Origin: Burkholderiaceae bacterium
GTDB taxonomy: Bacteria > Pseudomonadota > Gammaproteobacteria > Burkholderiales > Burkholderiaceae_C
DNA: 64,000 nt
Direction of reading: 5' to 3'
NCBI GenBank assembly: GCA_030654805.1
Contig: JAURWR010000011.1
Coordinates: 1-64,000 of the forward strand
The notes beneath the pieces are model-generated. The model did no database searches, was not told the DNA's origin, and saw nothing but the letters and a program-made list of their open reading frames with translations. The position numbers and the translations under genes are program-made. This document shows positions 19,188 through 27,500 of the stretch, piece by piece. Every line of letters begins with the position of its first letter. Position 1 is the stretch's first letter.

Positions 19188-19514
19188 TCAAAACGGGAAC
19201 TTCATGCCCGGCGGCAGCGGCATGCCGGCCGTGAGCTTGCCCATCTTTTCCTGCGACACCTCTTCGGCGCGGCGCAGGCCATCGTTGAACGCGGCTGCGA
19301 CCAAGTCTTCAAGCATGTCCTTGTCATCGGCGAGCAGGCTCGGATCAATCACGATGCGCTTCACGTCGTGCTTGCAGGTCATCGTGACCTTGACCAATCC
19401 GGCACCAGACTGCCCTTCGACCTCGATCGTTCCCAGCTCTTCCTGCGCCTTCTTCAGGTTGTCCTGCATCGCCTGGGCTTGCTTCATCAAGCCGGCCAGT
19501 TGACCCTTCATCAT
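19188..19514 (-). CDS. ybaB: YbaB/EbfC family nucleoid-associated protein
   Basis: Small dimeric DNA-binding protein whose gene regularly sits between dnaX and recR. It has 108 residues. Visible features are [24 protein letters not shown] at the N-terminus, [27 protein letters not shown] and [24 protein letters not shown]. The ATG at 19514 has GGAG eight bases upstream. A second ATG directly follows. The longer open frame upstream is not part of the protein. Confidence 0.95.
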   Translation of the reverse strand: MMKGQLAGLMKQAQAMQDNLKKAQEELGTIEVEGQSGAGLVKVTMTCKHDVKRIVIDPSLLADDKDMLEDLVAAAFNDGLRRAEEVSQEKMGKLTAGMPLPPGMKFPF

Positions 19515-19557
19515 GGTGTTGTCTCCTTGGTGGATATCAGTGGTGTTTCTGGATGGT

Positions 19558-21465
19558 TCATTGGTACCGGACCGAGCCCGGAACGATGCGAGCACCGCTG
19601 TACTGCGTCGTCAGCGCACGAACGACCGGGTCGTCCTGGATGATCTGTTCGGCTTCGCGCTGGCGGCGTTCTCGCTCGGCAGCATTTCGAGATGCGGGGG
19701 TGTCGACGGCCGGACCGGCCAGCACCTCGATGCGCACCGCCGTGCCGAGGTGCTGTGCCAGCGCGTCTTCCAGCTTGTCGCGCTGTAACGCCGAGCGCAA
19801 TGTCTCACGCTCGACCTGCAGCACCCAGGTAGATGGCGATGCGCTGTCGTCGATGCGCACGCACTGCGACTGCAGCGCAAGCTCCCGCACCATCGCGACG
19901 ATGCTGCCCGCCTGCGCCATGGCCTGCACCACCGCGCTCCAACGGTCACCGAGTGACGTGTTGACTGGAGCGTCGACCGGCGGGGACCCGGCCTCGCATG
20001 CGGCCGCTGCCGTCGCGGACGCGACGGACACGTCGGCGATCGCCAGGGCCGCCGGCGCGGCCCCAGCCACCCGCACCGAGGCTATCGGGGCGGCGGTCAC
20101 GCTGTCATCGCCCCACGCCGCATCGACCCACGGCGGCGGGGTCGGCTCGGCGGCGGTGTGCATCGCAGGCACCACGGCGGTGGCAACGCTGACAGGTGCC
20201 GTTGCAGCAGCGACGAAAACCTCCTCGTGGCGAAGTTCACGGCGCGCAGGAGTGGGATCCGGGTTCGCCACAGGCCTGTCACGTCGCGCAGAAGGCGTCA
20301 CCACCACGGTCGCGGCAGCGGGCTGCGGGACGGTCGTGCGCGGTGATTCGACGCTGCGGGCTCCTGCGGGCGGGCAAAACGCCAGCATGCGCAGCAGCAC
20401 CATCACCAGACCGCTGTGTTCGTCGGGCGCCAGCGCCAGTTCAGCACGGCCGTGCAGCGCCATGCTGTAGAGCACCTGAGTCTCGTCGGCCGCAAGACGC
20501 GGGGCCAACCGCGTCGCGGCGACGGCATCGGGCTCACTTGCGTCCAGTGCATCGGGTACCGCCCCCGCCACGGCCATCTGCTGAAGCAGATCGGCCAGTT
20601 CCTCGAGGGTGCCCGTCGCTGACAGGCCCAGACCGCGCAGCGCGTCGGCCTCGGCCAGCAGAGCAGCGCCGTCGTGGTCGGCAAGGGCCTCGATGAGGCG
20701 GACGGCGTGCCTGCGATCGACGGCACCCAGCATGTCGCGCACGCCGGCTTCGAGCAGCGTGCCGCCGCCGAACGCGATGGCCTGATCGGTGACCGACAGC
20801 GCGTCGCGCATCGACCCGCGTGCGGCGCGCGCCAGCAGCCGCAGTGCGCCGGGCTCGGCCGCAATGCCTTCATCGGCCAGCACCCGCGCCAGGTGGTCGC
20901 GCAGCGTGTTCATGCCCATCGGCCGCAGGTTGAACTGCAGGCAGCGCGACAGCACCGTGGCCGGCACCTTCTGCGGGTCGGTGGTTGCCAGCACGAACTT
21001 CAGGTACTCGGGCGGCTCTTCCAGCGTCTTCAACATCGCGTTGAACGCGGTGTTCGACAGCATGTGCACTTCGTCGATCATGTAGACCTTGAAGCGGCCG
21101 ACCACCGGCTTGTAGACGGCCTGGTCGAGCAGCGGCGTGATCTCCTCGACGCTGCGGTTCGACGCCGCATCAAGCTCCATGTAGTCGACGAAGCGGCCTG
21201 CATCGATATCCCGACAGGCGCTGCAGACGCCGCAGGGGCTGGCCGTGATGCCGCCCTGTCCATCGGCGCCGGTGCAGTTCAGCGACTTCGCCAGGATGCG
21301 CGACACCGTCGTCTTGCCAACGCCGCGCGTGCCGGTAAACAGGTAGGCATGGTGCAAACGGCCCTGCGTCAGCGCATTCGACAGCGCCTGCACCACGTGT
21401 TCCTGCCCCACCAGGGCGTCGAAATTGCGCGGTCGATATTTGCGGGCCAGCACCAAGTAACTCAT
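19558..21465 (-). CDS. dnaX: DNA polymerase III subunits gamma/tau
   Basis: Clamp-loader ATPase that holds the replisome together. It has 635 residues. The AAA+ part has Walker A in [16 protein letters not shown], zinc cysteines in [10 protein letters not shown], Walker B in IDEVHMLSN and the sensor/arginine region [19 protein letters not shown]. The C-terminal third is Ala/Pro-rich and low complexity, then a tau-like domain. The ATG at 21465 gives the family start [12 protein letters not shown]; the codon before it is an in-frame TTG. I did not see the A-rich slippery site used for the E. coli gamma frameshift. It heads the dnaX-ybaB-recR group. Confidence 0.96.
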   Translation of the reverse strand: MSYLVLARKYRPRNFDALVGQEHVVQALSNALTQGRLHHAYLFTGTRGVGKTTVSRILAKSLNCTGADGQGGITASPCGVCSACRDIDAGRFVDYMELDAASNRSVEEITPLLDQAVYKPVVGRFKVYMIDEVHMLSNTAFNAMLKTLEEPPEYLKFVLATTDPQKVPATVLSRCLQFNLRPMGMNTLRDHLARVLADEGIAAEPGALRLLARAARGSMRDALSVTDQAIAFGGGTLLEAGVRDMLGAVDRRHAVRLIEALADHDGAALLAEADALRGLGLSATGTLEELADLLQQMAVAGAVPDALDASEPDAVAATRLAPRLAADETQVLYSMALHGRAELALAPDEHSGLVMVLLRMLAFCPPAGARSVESPRTTVPQPAAATVVVTPSARRDRPVANPDPTPARRELRHEEVFVAAATAPVSVATAVVPAMHTAAEPTPPPWVDAAWGDDSVTAAPIASVRVAGAAPAALAIADVSVASATAAAACEAGSPPVDAPVNTSLGDRWSAVVQAMAQAGSIVAMVRELALQSQCVRIDDSASPSTWVLQVERETLRSALQRDKLEDALAQHLGTAVRIEVLAGPAVDTPASRNAAERERRQREAEQIIQDDPVVRALTTQYSGARIVPGSVRYQ

Positions 21466-21565
21466 CAAACGATTCTAGTTGCCGGCCACCTTCCGACCGG
21501 GTGGCGCGGGGGCTGCCAGATAATCACCGGGCACTTCCAGCCTCGCCTGCCGGGGCCCCTTCCAC

Positions 21566-22705
21566 ATGATCACGCCCTCCTCTCCCGCGCCCGACCAGGG
21601 CACGCTCAGCTACGAACAATCGGGCGTCAACTACGACCTGATCGATCCATTGAAAGTGGCCGCACAGCGCGCCGCTGCGGCCACCGGCGCCCACCTCGCT
21701 GCCCACGGCTTCAGCGAAGTCGCCGCTTCACGTGGCGAGTCGGCCTACGTGGTCGACGTGGGCCCGTTCTACCTGGCCAGCATCGTCGAATGCCTTGGCT
21801 CGAAGGCGCTGGTGGCCGACGAGATGAGGCAACTCACCGGCAAAAGCTACTATGACGCGATCGCGCAGGACACCATCGCGATGGCGATCAACGACCTGAT
21901 CACTGTCGGCGCCACACCGCTGGTCGTGCAGGCCTATTGGGCAGCCGGTGGCTCCGACTGGTTCGCGGATGCACAAAGAGCACAAGCGCTGGTGGCAGGG
22001 TGGAAGGCCGCTTGCGATCGCTGCGGCGTGGCCTGGGGCGGCGGCGAGACGCCGGCGCTGGCGGGCATCGTCGAAGCCGGTCGCATCGACCTCGCGGCCT
22101 CGTGCACCGGGCTCATCAACCCGAAGGAACGGCTGTCCGTCGGCGACCGCCTGGCGCCGGGCGATGCGATCGTGCTGCTGGCGTCGAGCGGCATCCACGC
22201 CAACGGCCTGAGCCTCGCGCGCAAGCTGGTCGAACGCCTGCCGCAGGGCTACCTGACACCGGTCGAACCCGGCGTGTCGACGCTGACCTACGGCGAGGCG
22301 CTGCTTGCTCCGACGGTGCTGTATTCCCCCGTGACGGAGGCGCTCTACCGTGCCGGCGTCACGCCACACTACTGCGCCAACATCACCGGCCACGGCTGGC
22401 GCAAGCTGCTGCGGCACCCGGCCATTCACACCTACCGCATCCACACCGTGCCTGACGTTCCAACGGTGCTGAGCTTCATCCAGCGGCATGCCCAGCAGGA
22501 CGACCTGGAGGCGTACAGCACCTTGAACATGGGGGCCGGTTTCGCACTCTTCGTTCCGGCTGACCAGGCCGAGCGCACGGTGGCGGTGGCCGAGGCGCAG
22601 GGCGTGCGCGCCTGGGTCGCCGGGCGGGTCGAAGCAGGCCCGAAGCGGTTGCTGATCAAGCCGCTCGGGATCGAGTTCGGCGACGACGCATTGCAGTTGC
22701 GCTGA
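21566..22705 (+). CDS. Divergent PurM-like protein (AIR synthase-related)
   Basis: A 379-residue protein of the PurM/SelD/HypE ATP-binding fold. Similarity to phosphoribosylformylglycinamidine cyclo-ligase is clear in LSYEQSGVNYD, DTIAMAINDLITVGATPLVVQAYW, GGGETPALAGIVE, LLASSGIHANGLSLARKL and NITGHGWRKLLR. However, the usual PurM motif GTDGVGTK is replaced by ECLGSKA at about 75-81. So I do not assign it as the housekeeping PurM. It could be an AIR synthase paralogue with a different substrate. It is divergent from dnaX and is followed by the SRP RNA. The start ATG is the only good one before the conserved part. Confidence 0.75.
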   Translation: MITPSSPAPDQGTLSYEQSGVNYDLIDPLKVAAQRAAAATGAHLAAHGFSEVAASRGESAYVVDVGPFYLASIVECLGSKALVADEMRQLTGKSYYDAIAQDTIAMAINDLITVGATPLVVQAYWAAGGSDWFADAQRAQALVAGWKAACDRCGVAWGGGETPALAGIVEAGRIDLAASCTGLINPKERLSVGDRLAPGDAIVLLASSGIHANGLSLARKLVERLPQGYLTPVEPGVSTLTYGEALLAPTVLYSPVTEALYRAGVTPHYCANITGHGWRKLLRHPAIHTYRIHTVPDVPTVLSFIQRHAQQDDLEAYSTLNMGAGFALFVPADQAERTVAVAEAQGVRAWVAGRVEAGPKRLLIKPLGIEFGDDALQLR

Positions 22706-22737
22706 CCTTGCCGATCGCTGGTTCAGGATCGGTCACT

Positions 22738-22743
22738 TACAAT
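22738..22743 (+). promoter_or_regulatory. -10 element of the SRP RNA gene
   Basis: TACAAT ends seven bases before the expected 5' end of the 4.5S RNA. No good -35 element is seen at the usual distance. Confidence 0.5.
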
Positions 22744-22750
22744 GACCCTC

Positions 22751-22844
22751 GACGGGCCTCCCCGCATGGAAGCGCGGCCAACCGGGTCAGGTCGGGAACG
22801 AAGCAGCCCCAACCGTTGTGACCAGTGCCGGGGTCAGGCTCGTC
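22751..22844 (+). ncRNA. ffs: 4.5S signal recognition particle RNA (small bacterial type)
   Basis: The RNA partner of Ffh in protein targeting to the membrane. The conserved tip is present at 22785-22808: GGTCAGGTC, the GGAA tetraloop, then GAAGCAGCC. The two ends pair: GACGGGCCT (22751-22759) with AGGCTCGTC (22836-22844), one wobble. Inner segments CCCG and CGGGG pair too. About 94 bases, close to the usual 4.5S length. The exact ends are inferred from the pairing. The rest of the gap to 22953 shows nothing else clear. Confidence 0.93.
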
Positions 22845-22953
22845 ACCTTGATCTGTCCGTGGCGAGACGCTCACGACACCCGGGCTCCTGGGGAGTCGGT
22901 GCGGGATCCAGACGACTCGATCACGCGCCACCAGCGCGGCAGTCCGGGCCGGA

Positions 22954-25413
22954 TCAGCTGGCCTGCTTGAACGCCATCACCGCCTGGTTGCGCAAGGTGC
23001 GCAGCAGCGACAGCTCTTTCTCGTCCAGTTCGATGCCACCGGGCTGCGCCTGATCGGCATAGATCATCGCGAACGGTGCGCCCTTCATCATCAAGGGCAA
23101 CAGCAGGAACGATGGTGCGTTCACCGTCTTTCGGTACCAGGCCGGCAGGCGCGCCTCCATCGCGGGCGTGGTGGCATCGCGTATCAATGTGTCGGCACCC
23201 TTCACGCAAACCGCAGCGAACAGGTCGGTGCCACCCTTCAATGGCACCTTGAACAGCGCCGCCGCCGCGTCGCCGCCCTCGCCCAGACCGAAGCGGCCGG
23301 TCAGTGTTTCGGTTTTCGCGTCGCGCAGGCAGAACAGCACCCGGCGGAAGCCGAGGGCGCGGTACATGGTCTCGAGGATCATGCGCAGAACCTCGTTGAG
23401 CTTGAAGCTGTCGACCATCGAGTTGGTGATGTCCTGGATGCCGGCTGCCAGCACATCGGCCGCCTTGCCTGGGCCGCTCGCCGGTGCAGCCGTCGCTTGG
23501 TTGTCGGGTCCGGACAGGATCGCGGTGGCCGCCAGTGCGTGGGGCGACAGTGAGTCGGTGTTCGGCTGCGGGGCGTCATCCAGGAGGCCGGCGGTACCCG
23601 CGCCAGCAGGAGGCGCCAGCAGCCGAGCGGATGGCGAGTTCTTGCTGACCACCAGATTCATGGCTCGTGCCGATTCCGTGAGCCTGCTGCGCGCCACCGC
23701 GGTCGCTTCGCAGATGTGTTTCGAACTGATTCCCAGTACACGGGTGTAGCGATCGGCAGCACTGCTGAGGGCCCCCGCCAAGGCCGTGGGATCGGTGCGC
23801 AACATCGTGTCGGTCAAGTCGTTGGCGGCCATCGCCAGCCAACGCAGCCGCTCAGACGTGGCATCGGGCGGACGCGATGGCGGCTCACCCCCGGGCTTGC
23901 GCATGCAACGCTGCAAGTTGTCCGGAAGCCCCCACGATTTTGCGACGCCAACACCCAGATCCTCGAAGCTCAAGCCCAGCACCTCGACGGCAGCCGAGTT
24001 CTCAGCGCCTGACTTCGGGGAGTCACCCGACGCCAGGCCCCGATCCAGCAGGCTGCGGACCTGGCGAGCCTCGTCGGGGAAGTAGTACTGGGTCAGCAGT
24101 CGACCGAGGTTCTGGAACATCGAGCCGATGAACGCCTCTTCACTGTCGCGGCCCATCGTGCACAGCTCACCGGCCAGGGTGCCAGCCATCAACGAGCGCA
24201 GGAATTCTTCCTTCAGCAGGTTGGCATGTCCCTTGTCCTGCATGTGTTCGAGCAGCACCAGGCTCAGCGCCATGTTGCGGATACCCGCAAAGCCAATCAG
24301 CGCCGCAGCTCGCGAGACCGTGCTGATGCTGCCGCCACCGGCATGCCGGTAGCTGGCGGTGTTGACCAGGCGCAGCAGCTTGTTGGTCAGCGCAACGTCC
24401 TTCAGGATCTCGTTGGCCAGGCTGTTGAGGCTTTCGGTTTCCGAATTGGCCACACGCTGGATGCGCGAAACCGCATCCGACAACGCCGGGAAATCGCTCT
24501 TGTGGCGCATTCGGCGCAACAGAAAATCGAGCGTTCCGCTGCTCGCCGCAGCGCCGGCCGCAGCCGCCTCGGATGCGTTTTCCGCCGGATTCAGCCACGC
24601 CTGCAAGGCGTCACTGAAGGCTTCGGCGCTGGCGTGCCGGCGTGCCGGATCGCGCGCCATCGCGCGCAGCACGATGGCGCGCAACTCGTCGTCGACCTCG
24701 GTGCTGACACTGGCGGGCAGCTCGAGGTCCTCGTGGGCCGCGCGGTAGATCGCACGGTACGGGTCCTTTTCAGAGATCACCGGCCTGCCCGCCAGCAATT
24801 CGGCCAGAACCAGGCCGGCCGAATACACATCCATCGCTGGGGTCGGCGCCAAGCCCTCGGCTGCCTCCGGAGAGAGGTAGCCAGGCGTGCCGACGATATG
24901 GTTCTTCTGCGTGACATCGTTCGTCTTGACTGCGATGCCGAAGTCCATCACCCGAGCACGGCCACCGATGTCGATCAGGACATTCGATGGCTTCAGATCA
25001 CGGTGCACGATGCCACTCTCGTGAGCAGCGCGCAGCGCACTCAGGATGTCCAGGACGATGGCCACCGCCGCCTGCGGCGCGAACGCGCCCTTCGCGCGCA
25101 ACACCTCGGTCAGCGTGTGGCCGGCCACGTATTCGAAGACGAGGAACGGCTGGCCCTCGTGCACATCGGCTTCGAACACCGGAACGATGTTCGGATGGGT
25201 CAGGCGGCTGACACTGCGGGCCTCCTGCAGCCATTGAGTGGCATCACCCGAATCGACACCGCCACCATTCCGGATGATCTTGACGGCCACCTCGCGTTCG
25301 AGGTGCGTGTCGAATCCGAGCCAGACACTGGCCTGAGCGCCCTTGCCAAGCAGGCGACGCAGCTCGAAGCGGCCCAGGCTCTGCACGGCCGGCGTCGCGG
25401 CGAGGCTCGCCAT
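22954..25413 (-). CDS. Ser/Thr protein kinase with HDOD and GAF-like domains
   Basis: An 819-residue cytoplasmic protein. The kinase domain (about 14-275) is intact: K45 in VAVKII, E65, H137-R-D-L-K-P-S-N144, and D157-F-G. A central HDOD domain (about 295-480) shows LANEILKDVALTNKLLRLVNTASY and FIGSMFQNLGRLLTQYYFPDE. The C-terminal 190 residues look like a GAF sensor (LNEVLRMILETMYRALGFRRVLFCL). HDOD domains are hydrolase-dead HD relatives used in signalling. It is downstream of a similar pseudokinase-HDOD gene, eight bases after that stop, so both are probably made together. The start ATG at 25413 has no good ribosome binding site, which fits coupling. Substrates are unknown. Confidence 0.87.
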   Translation of the reverse strand: MASLAATPAVQSLGRFELRRLLGKGAQASVWLGFDTHLEREVAVKIIRNGGGVDSGDATQWLQEARSVSRLTHPNIVPVFEADVHEGQPFLVFEYVAGHTLTEVLRAKGAFAPQAAVAIVLDILSALRAAHESGIVHRDLKPSNVLIDIGGRARVMDFGIAVKTNDVTQKNHIVGTPGYLSPEAAEGLAPTPAMDVYSAGLVLAELLAGRPVISEKDPYRAIYRAAHEDLELPASVSTEVDDELRAIVLRAMARDPARRHASAEAFSDALQAWLNPAENASEAAAAGAAASSGTLDFLLRRMRHKSDFPALSDAVSRIQRVANSETESLNSLANEILKDVALTNKLLRLVNTASYRHAGGGSISTVSRAAALIGFAGIRNMALSLVLLEHMQDKGHANLLKEEFLRSLMAGTLAGELCTMGRDSEEAFIGSMFQNLGRLLTQYYFPDEARQVRSLLDRGLASGDSPKSGAENSAAVEVLGLSFEDLGVGVAKSWGLPDNLQRCMRKPGGEPPSRPPDATSERLRWLAMAANDLTDTMLRTDPTALAGALSSAADRYTRVLGISSKHICEATAVARSRLTESARAMNLVVSKNSPSARLLAPPAGAGTAGLLDDAPQPNTDSLSPHALAATAILSGPDNQATAAPASGPGKAADVLAAGIQDITNSMVDSFKLNEVLRMILETMYRALGFRRVLFCLRDAKTETLTGRFGLGEGGDAAAALFKVPLKGGTDLFAAVCVKGADTLIRDATTPAMEARLPAWYRKTVNAPSFLLLPLMMKGAPFAMIYADQAQPGGIELDEKELSLLRTLRNQAVMAFKQAS

Positions 25414-25421
25414 GATCGGGG

Positions 25422-27347
25422 TCAACCGGCAGCCACGACGGGCTGCGCAGCGGCGGGGTCGGCTTCGATACCTGGCCCTGATGTCTGGACCGGCGCTCCG
25501 GTGCGCAAGGCTTCACGGGCAGCGGCCAGCGACTCCTGCACGATGCGCGGCGTGAGCCCGAGGCTGCGCGCATAGCGCTGCGCGACCGAGGTCCGAGGCA
25601 CAGAGCCACGGGAACCTCTGGCTGCGTTGGATGGTGCCCCGCCGTTATCGGCTGGCGCGTCTGGAGTTCCGGCGGCATCACGGGACGCGATGGCCGGCAT
25701 CAAGGACGCATCGACCGCTTCATTGGCCGCGCTGGCGGTGATGCGCAGCACGTCGCTGTCGTCGTCCGGCATGCGCACAGGCAGATCCTTGGGCAGCCGG
25801 CGGATCATGTGCAGCATCTCATCCCCCAGACCCCAGTGGCGTGCCACGGCCGAGCCGAGGGCCTCGATGTCGATCCCCAGCACCGCGAACGACGCATCGG
25901 CTTCGGCCCAGCCGGGCACGCCAGGGGTCCCTGCAGGCGCATCGGCGGGCGGCGGCACACCCTGCATCAGGTGGCGAATCTGCTCGAATTCGTCCGGAAA
26001 GTGGTATTGCGCCAGCAGGCGGCCGAGGTTCTGCAAGACGGTGACCAGGTAGACGACCTCGGCGTCGTACCCGGCTGGTCTCAGGGCCTGCGCCGTGTAG
26101 CCGGCCAGACGCACCCGGTCCATCAGCGAACGCAAGGCCTTTGCACCGGTCTCGGACAGCGGCCCCGGCCAGAGGCGCAACCCGTTGGCGGCTTGGCGCA
26201 CGCCGTTCAGACCGATCAGCGCGATCGAGCGGCGGATCGTCAGCACCGGCGCCGAACCGGCGGCCTGCGTGCCCTGCACATGCACCGAATTGACCTCGCG
26301 CAGCAACTCGAAACTCAGTGCCATGTCCTGCAGGATGAGTCGAGCGATCTCATCGACATGCTGACCCTCCATCGCGGCCATGCGTTCGACGCGTGCGCTC
26401 ATGCCGGGCAGCGCGGGCAAGGCGCCGACGGTGCGCAGGCGGTCGAGCATCAGTTCGAGCGGGCCGTCGCGACCCAGCGCCTCGGCTTCAAGCCAGCCTT
26501 GCAGCGCTCGCAGGAAGGTTCGCGCGCTGAGGTAGCGCTGGCGATCCTGGCTGGCGGTGCAGCGGTTGGCGATCGCACGCAGTGCCTCGGGAATCGGATG
26601 CGGCGTGCTCCACGGCAGGCGCACCAGGTCGCGGCCCACCGGCGTCAGTCGCAGCATCGCCTTCGAGATATCAGGTTCGTCCAGGACCGGCGCACCGGTC
26701 AACAGCAGGTGCAGCAACAGACCACAGGCCAGCACGTCGCGTTCAGCGGCTTCGCGCTGGGCACGCAGGGTGTCGGCCTCGACCAGAACGGCCTGATCGA
26801 CGCCGCGCCTGACCCCATCGGTAGGCTGCGGAGTGCCCTGGTTGCTGGAGGTCGAAAGGGCCATCAACTGCACTCGGCCCGCGTCGTTGATCAGCAGGCT
26901 GTGCAGTTGCAAGTCGTGGTGGGCGGTGCCGGCCTCGTGAGCAAACGCCAGGGCTTCCAGCACCTGGCAGACCCAGCCGACCGATTCGTTCGGCGAAGGA
27001 TTCGGGTGCAGTGTCAGCCACTCCGTCATCGTGACGCCGTTGGCGCGGTCGACGGCGATGTACGGCCAGTGTTCCTGGACGTCGACCTCAACGCCCTGCG
27101 CGAGATTCGGATGATCGAGTCGTGCGGCGTGGCGGACCGGCTTCAGCCAGCGCTCAAGCGCCATCGGATCGACAGGCTGCACCCGAGGCAGCGTCAGCAC
27201 GAGTTGCTGTTGTATCAGCGGATCGTTGACCAGCCACACCATGCTGCCCTGGCTCTTGCCCAGCAGTTGCAGCAGCTCGAATCGGCCGAAGTTTCGACCG
27301 AGCTGGCTCGGTCGTTCGCTGGCAGTGGAAGGGGGATTGCCGGTCAT
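25422..27347 (-). CDS. Pseudokinase with HDOD domain
   Basis: A 641-residue protein with the same layout as the next gene but without the GAF part. The kinase fold is recognisable (FGRFELLQLLGKSQGSMVWLV at 20-40) but the key residues are gone. The VAVK lysine region reads LVLTLP, the catalytic loop reads AHHDLQLHS (142-150) instead of HRDLKPSN, and DFG is replaced by LMALSTSS (161-168). The HDOD domain follows (LARLILQDMALSFELLREVN-like, and VTVLQNLGRLLAQYHFPDEF). The protein is probably catalytically dead and may regulate the intact kinase encoded eight bases downstream. The 153 bases between its start and addA show nothing I can call. Confidence 0.83.
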   Translation of the reverse strand: MTGNPPSTASERPSQLGRNFGRFELLQLLGKSQGSMVWLVNDPLIQQQLVLTLPRVQPVDPMALERWLKPVRHAARLDHPNLAQGVEVDVQEHWPYIAVDRANGVTMTEWLTLHPNPSPNESVGWVCQVLEALAFAHEAGTAHHDLQLHSLLINDAGRVQLMALSTSSNQGTPQPTDGVRRGVDQAVLVEADTLRAQREAAERDVLACGLLLHLLLTGAPVLDEPDISKAMLRLTPVGRDLVRLPWSTPHPIPEALRAIANRCTASQDRQRYLSARTFLRALQGWLEAEALGRDGPLELMLDRLRTVGALPALPGMSARVERMAAMEGQHVDEIARLILQDMALSFELLREVNSVHVQGTQAAGSAPVLTIRRSIALIGLNGVRQAANGLRLWPGPLSETGAKALRSLMDRVRLAGYTAQALRPAGYDAEVVYLVTVLQNLGRLLAQYHFPDEFEQIRHLMQGVPPPADAPAGTPGVPGWAEADASFAVLGIDIEALGSAVARHWGLGDEMLHMIRRLPKDLPVRMPDDDSDVLRITASAANEAVDASLMPAIASRDAAGTPDAPADNGGAPSNAARGSRGSVPRTSVAQRYARSLGLTPRIVQESLAAAREALRTGAPVQTSGPGIEADPAAAQPVVAAG

Positions 27348-27500
27348 GGTCAGGGATATCGGATGCTTTCTATTGGAAATGGACCCCTGCGTCGGCCAAG
27401 CGATGAATTCACGGGCCTTTGCCGTGCATTTGCCTCGCCACGCCTTGTTTCAGACGTTCCACCGGTTCGCTGGTAGCCGCTCAGCCGTGCCCAAACCAGC

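Noticed and set aside
19558-21465. Programmed frameshift in dnaX to make a short gamma subunit
   Set aside because: No A-rich slippery heptamer was found in the region where E. coli has it.
21566-22705. Assigning the gene simply as purM
   Set aside because: The GTDGVGTK motif is missing, so the housekeeping role is not supported from sequence alone.
24226-27476. Two long plus-strand open frames opposite the kinase-HDOD genes
   Set aside because: Composition and lack of motifs mark them as shadows; the minus-strand frames carry clear kinase and HDOD motifs.
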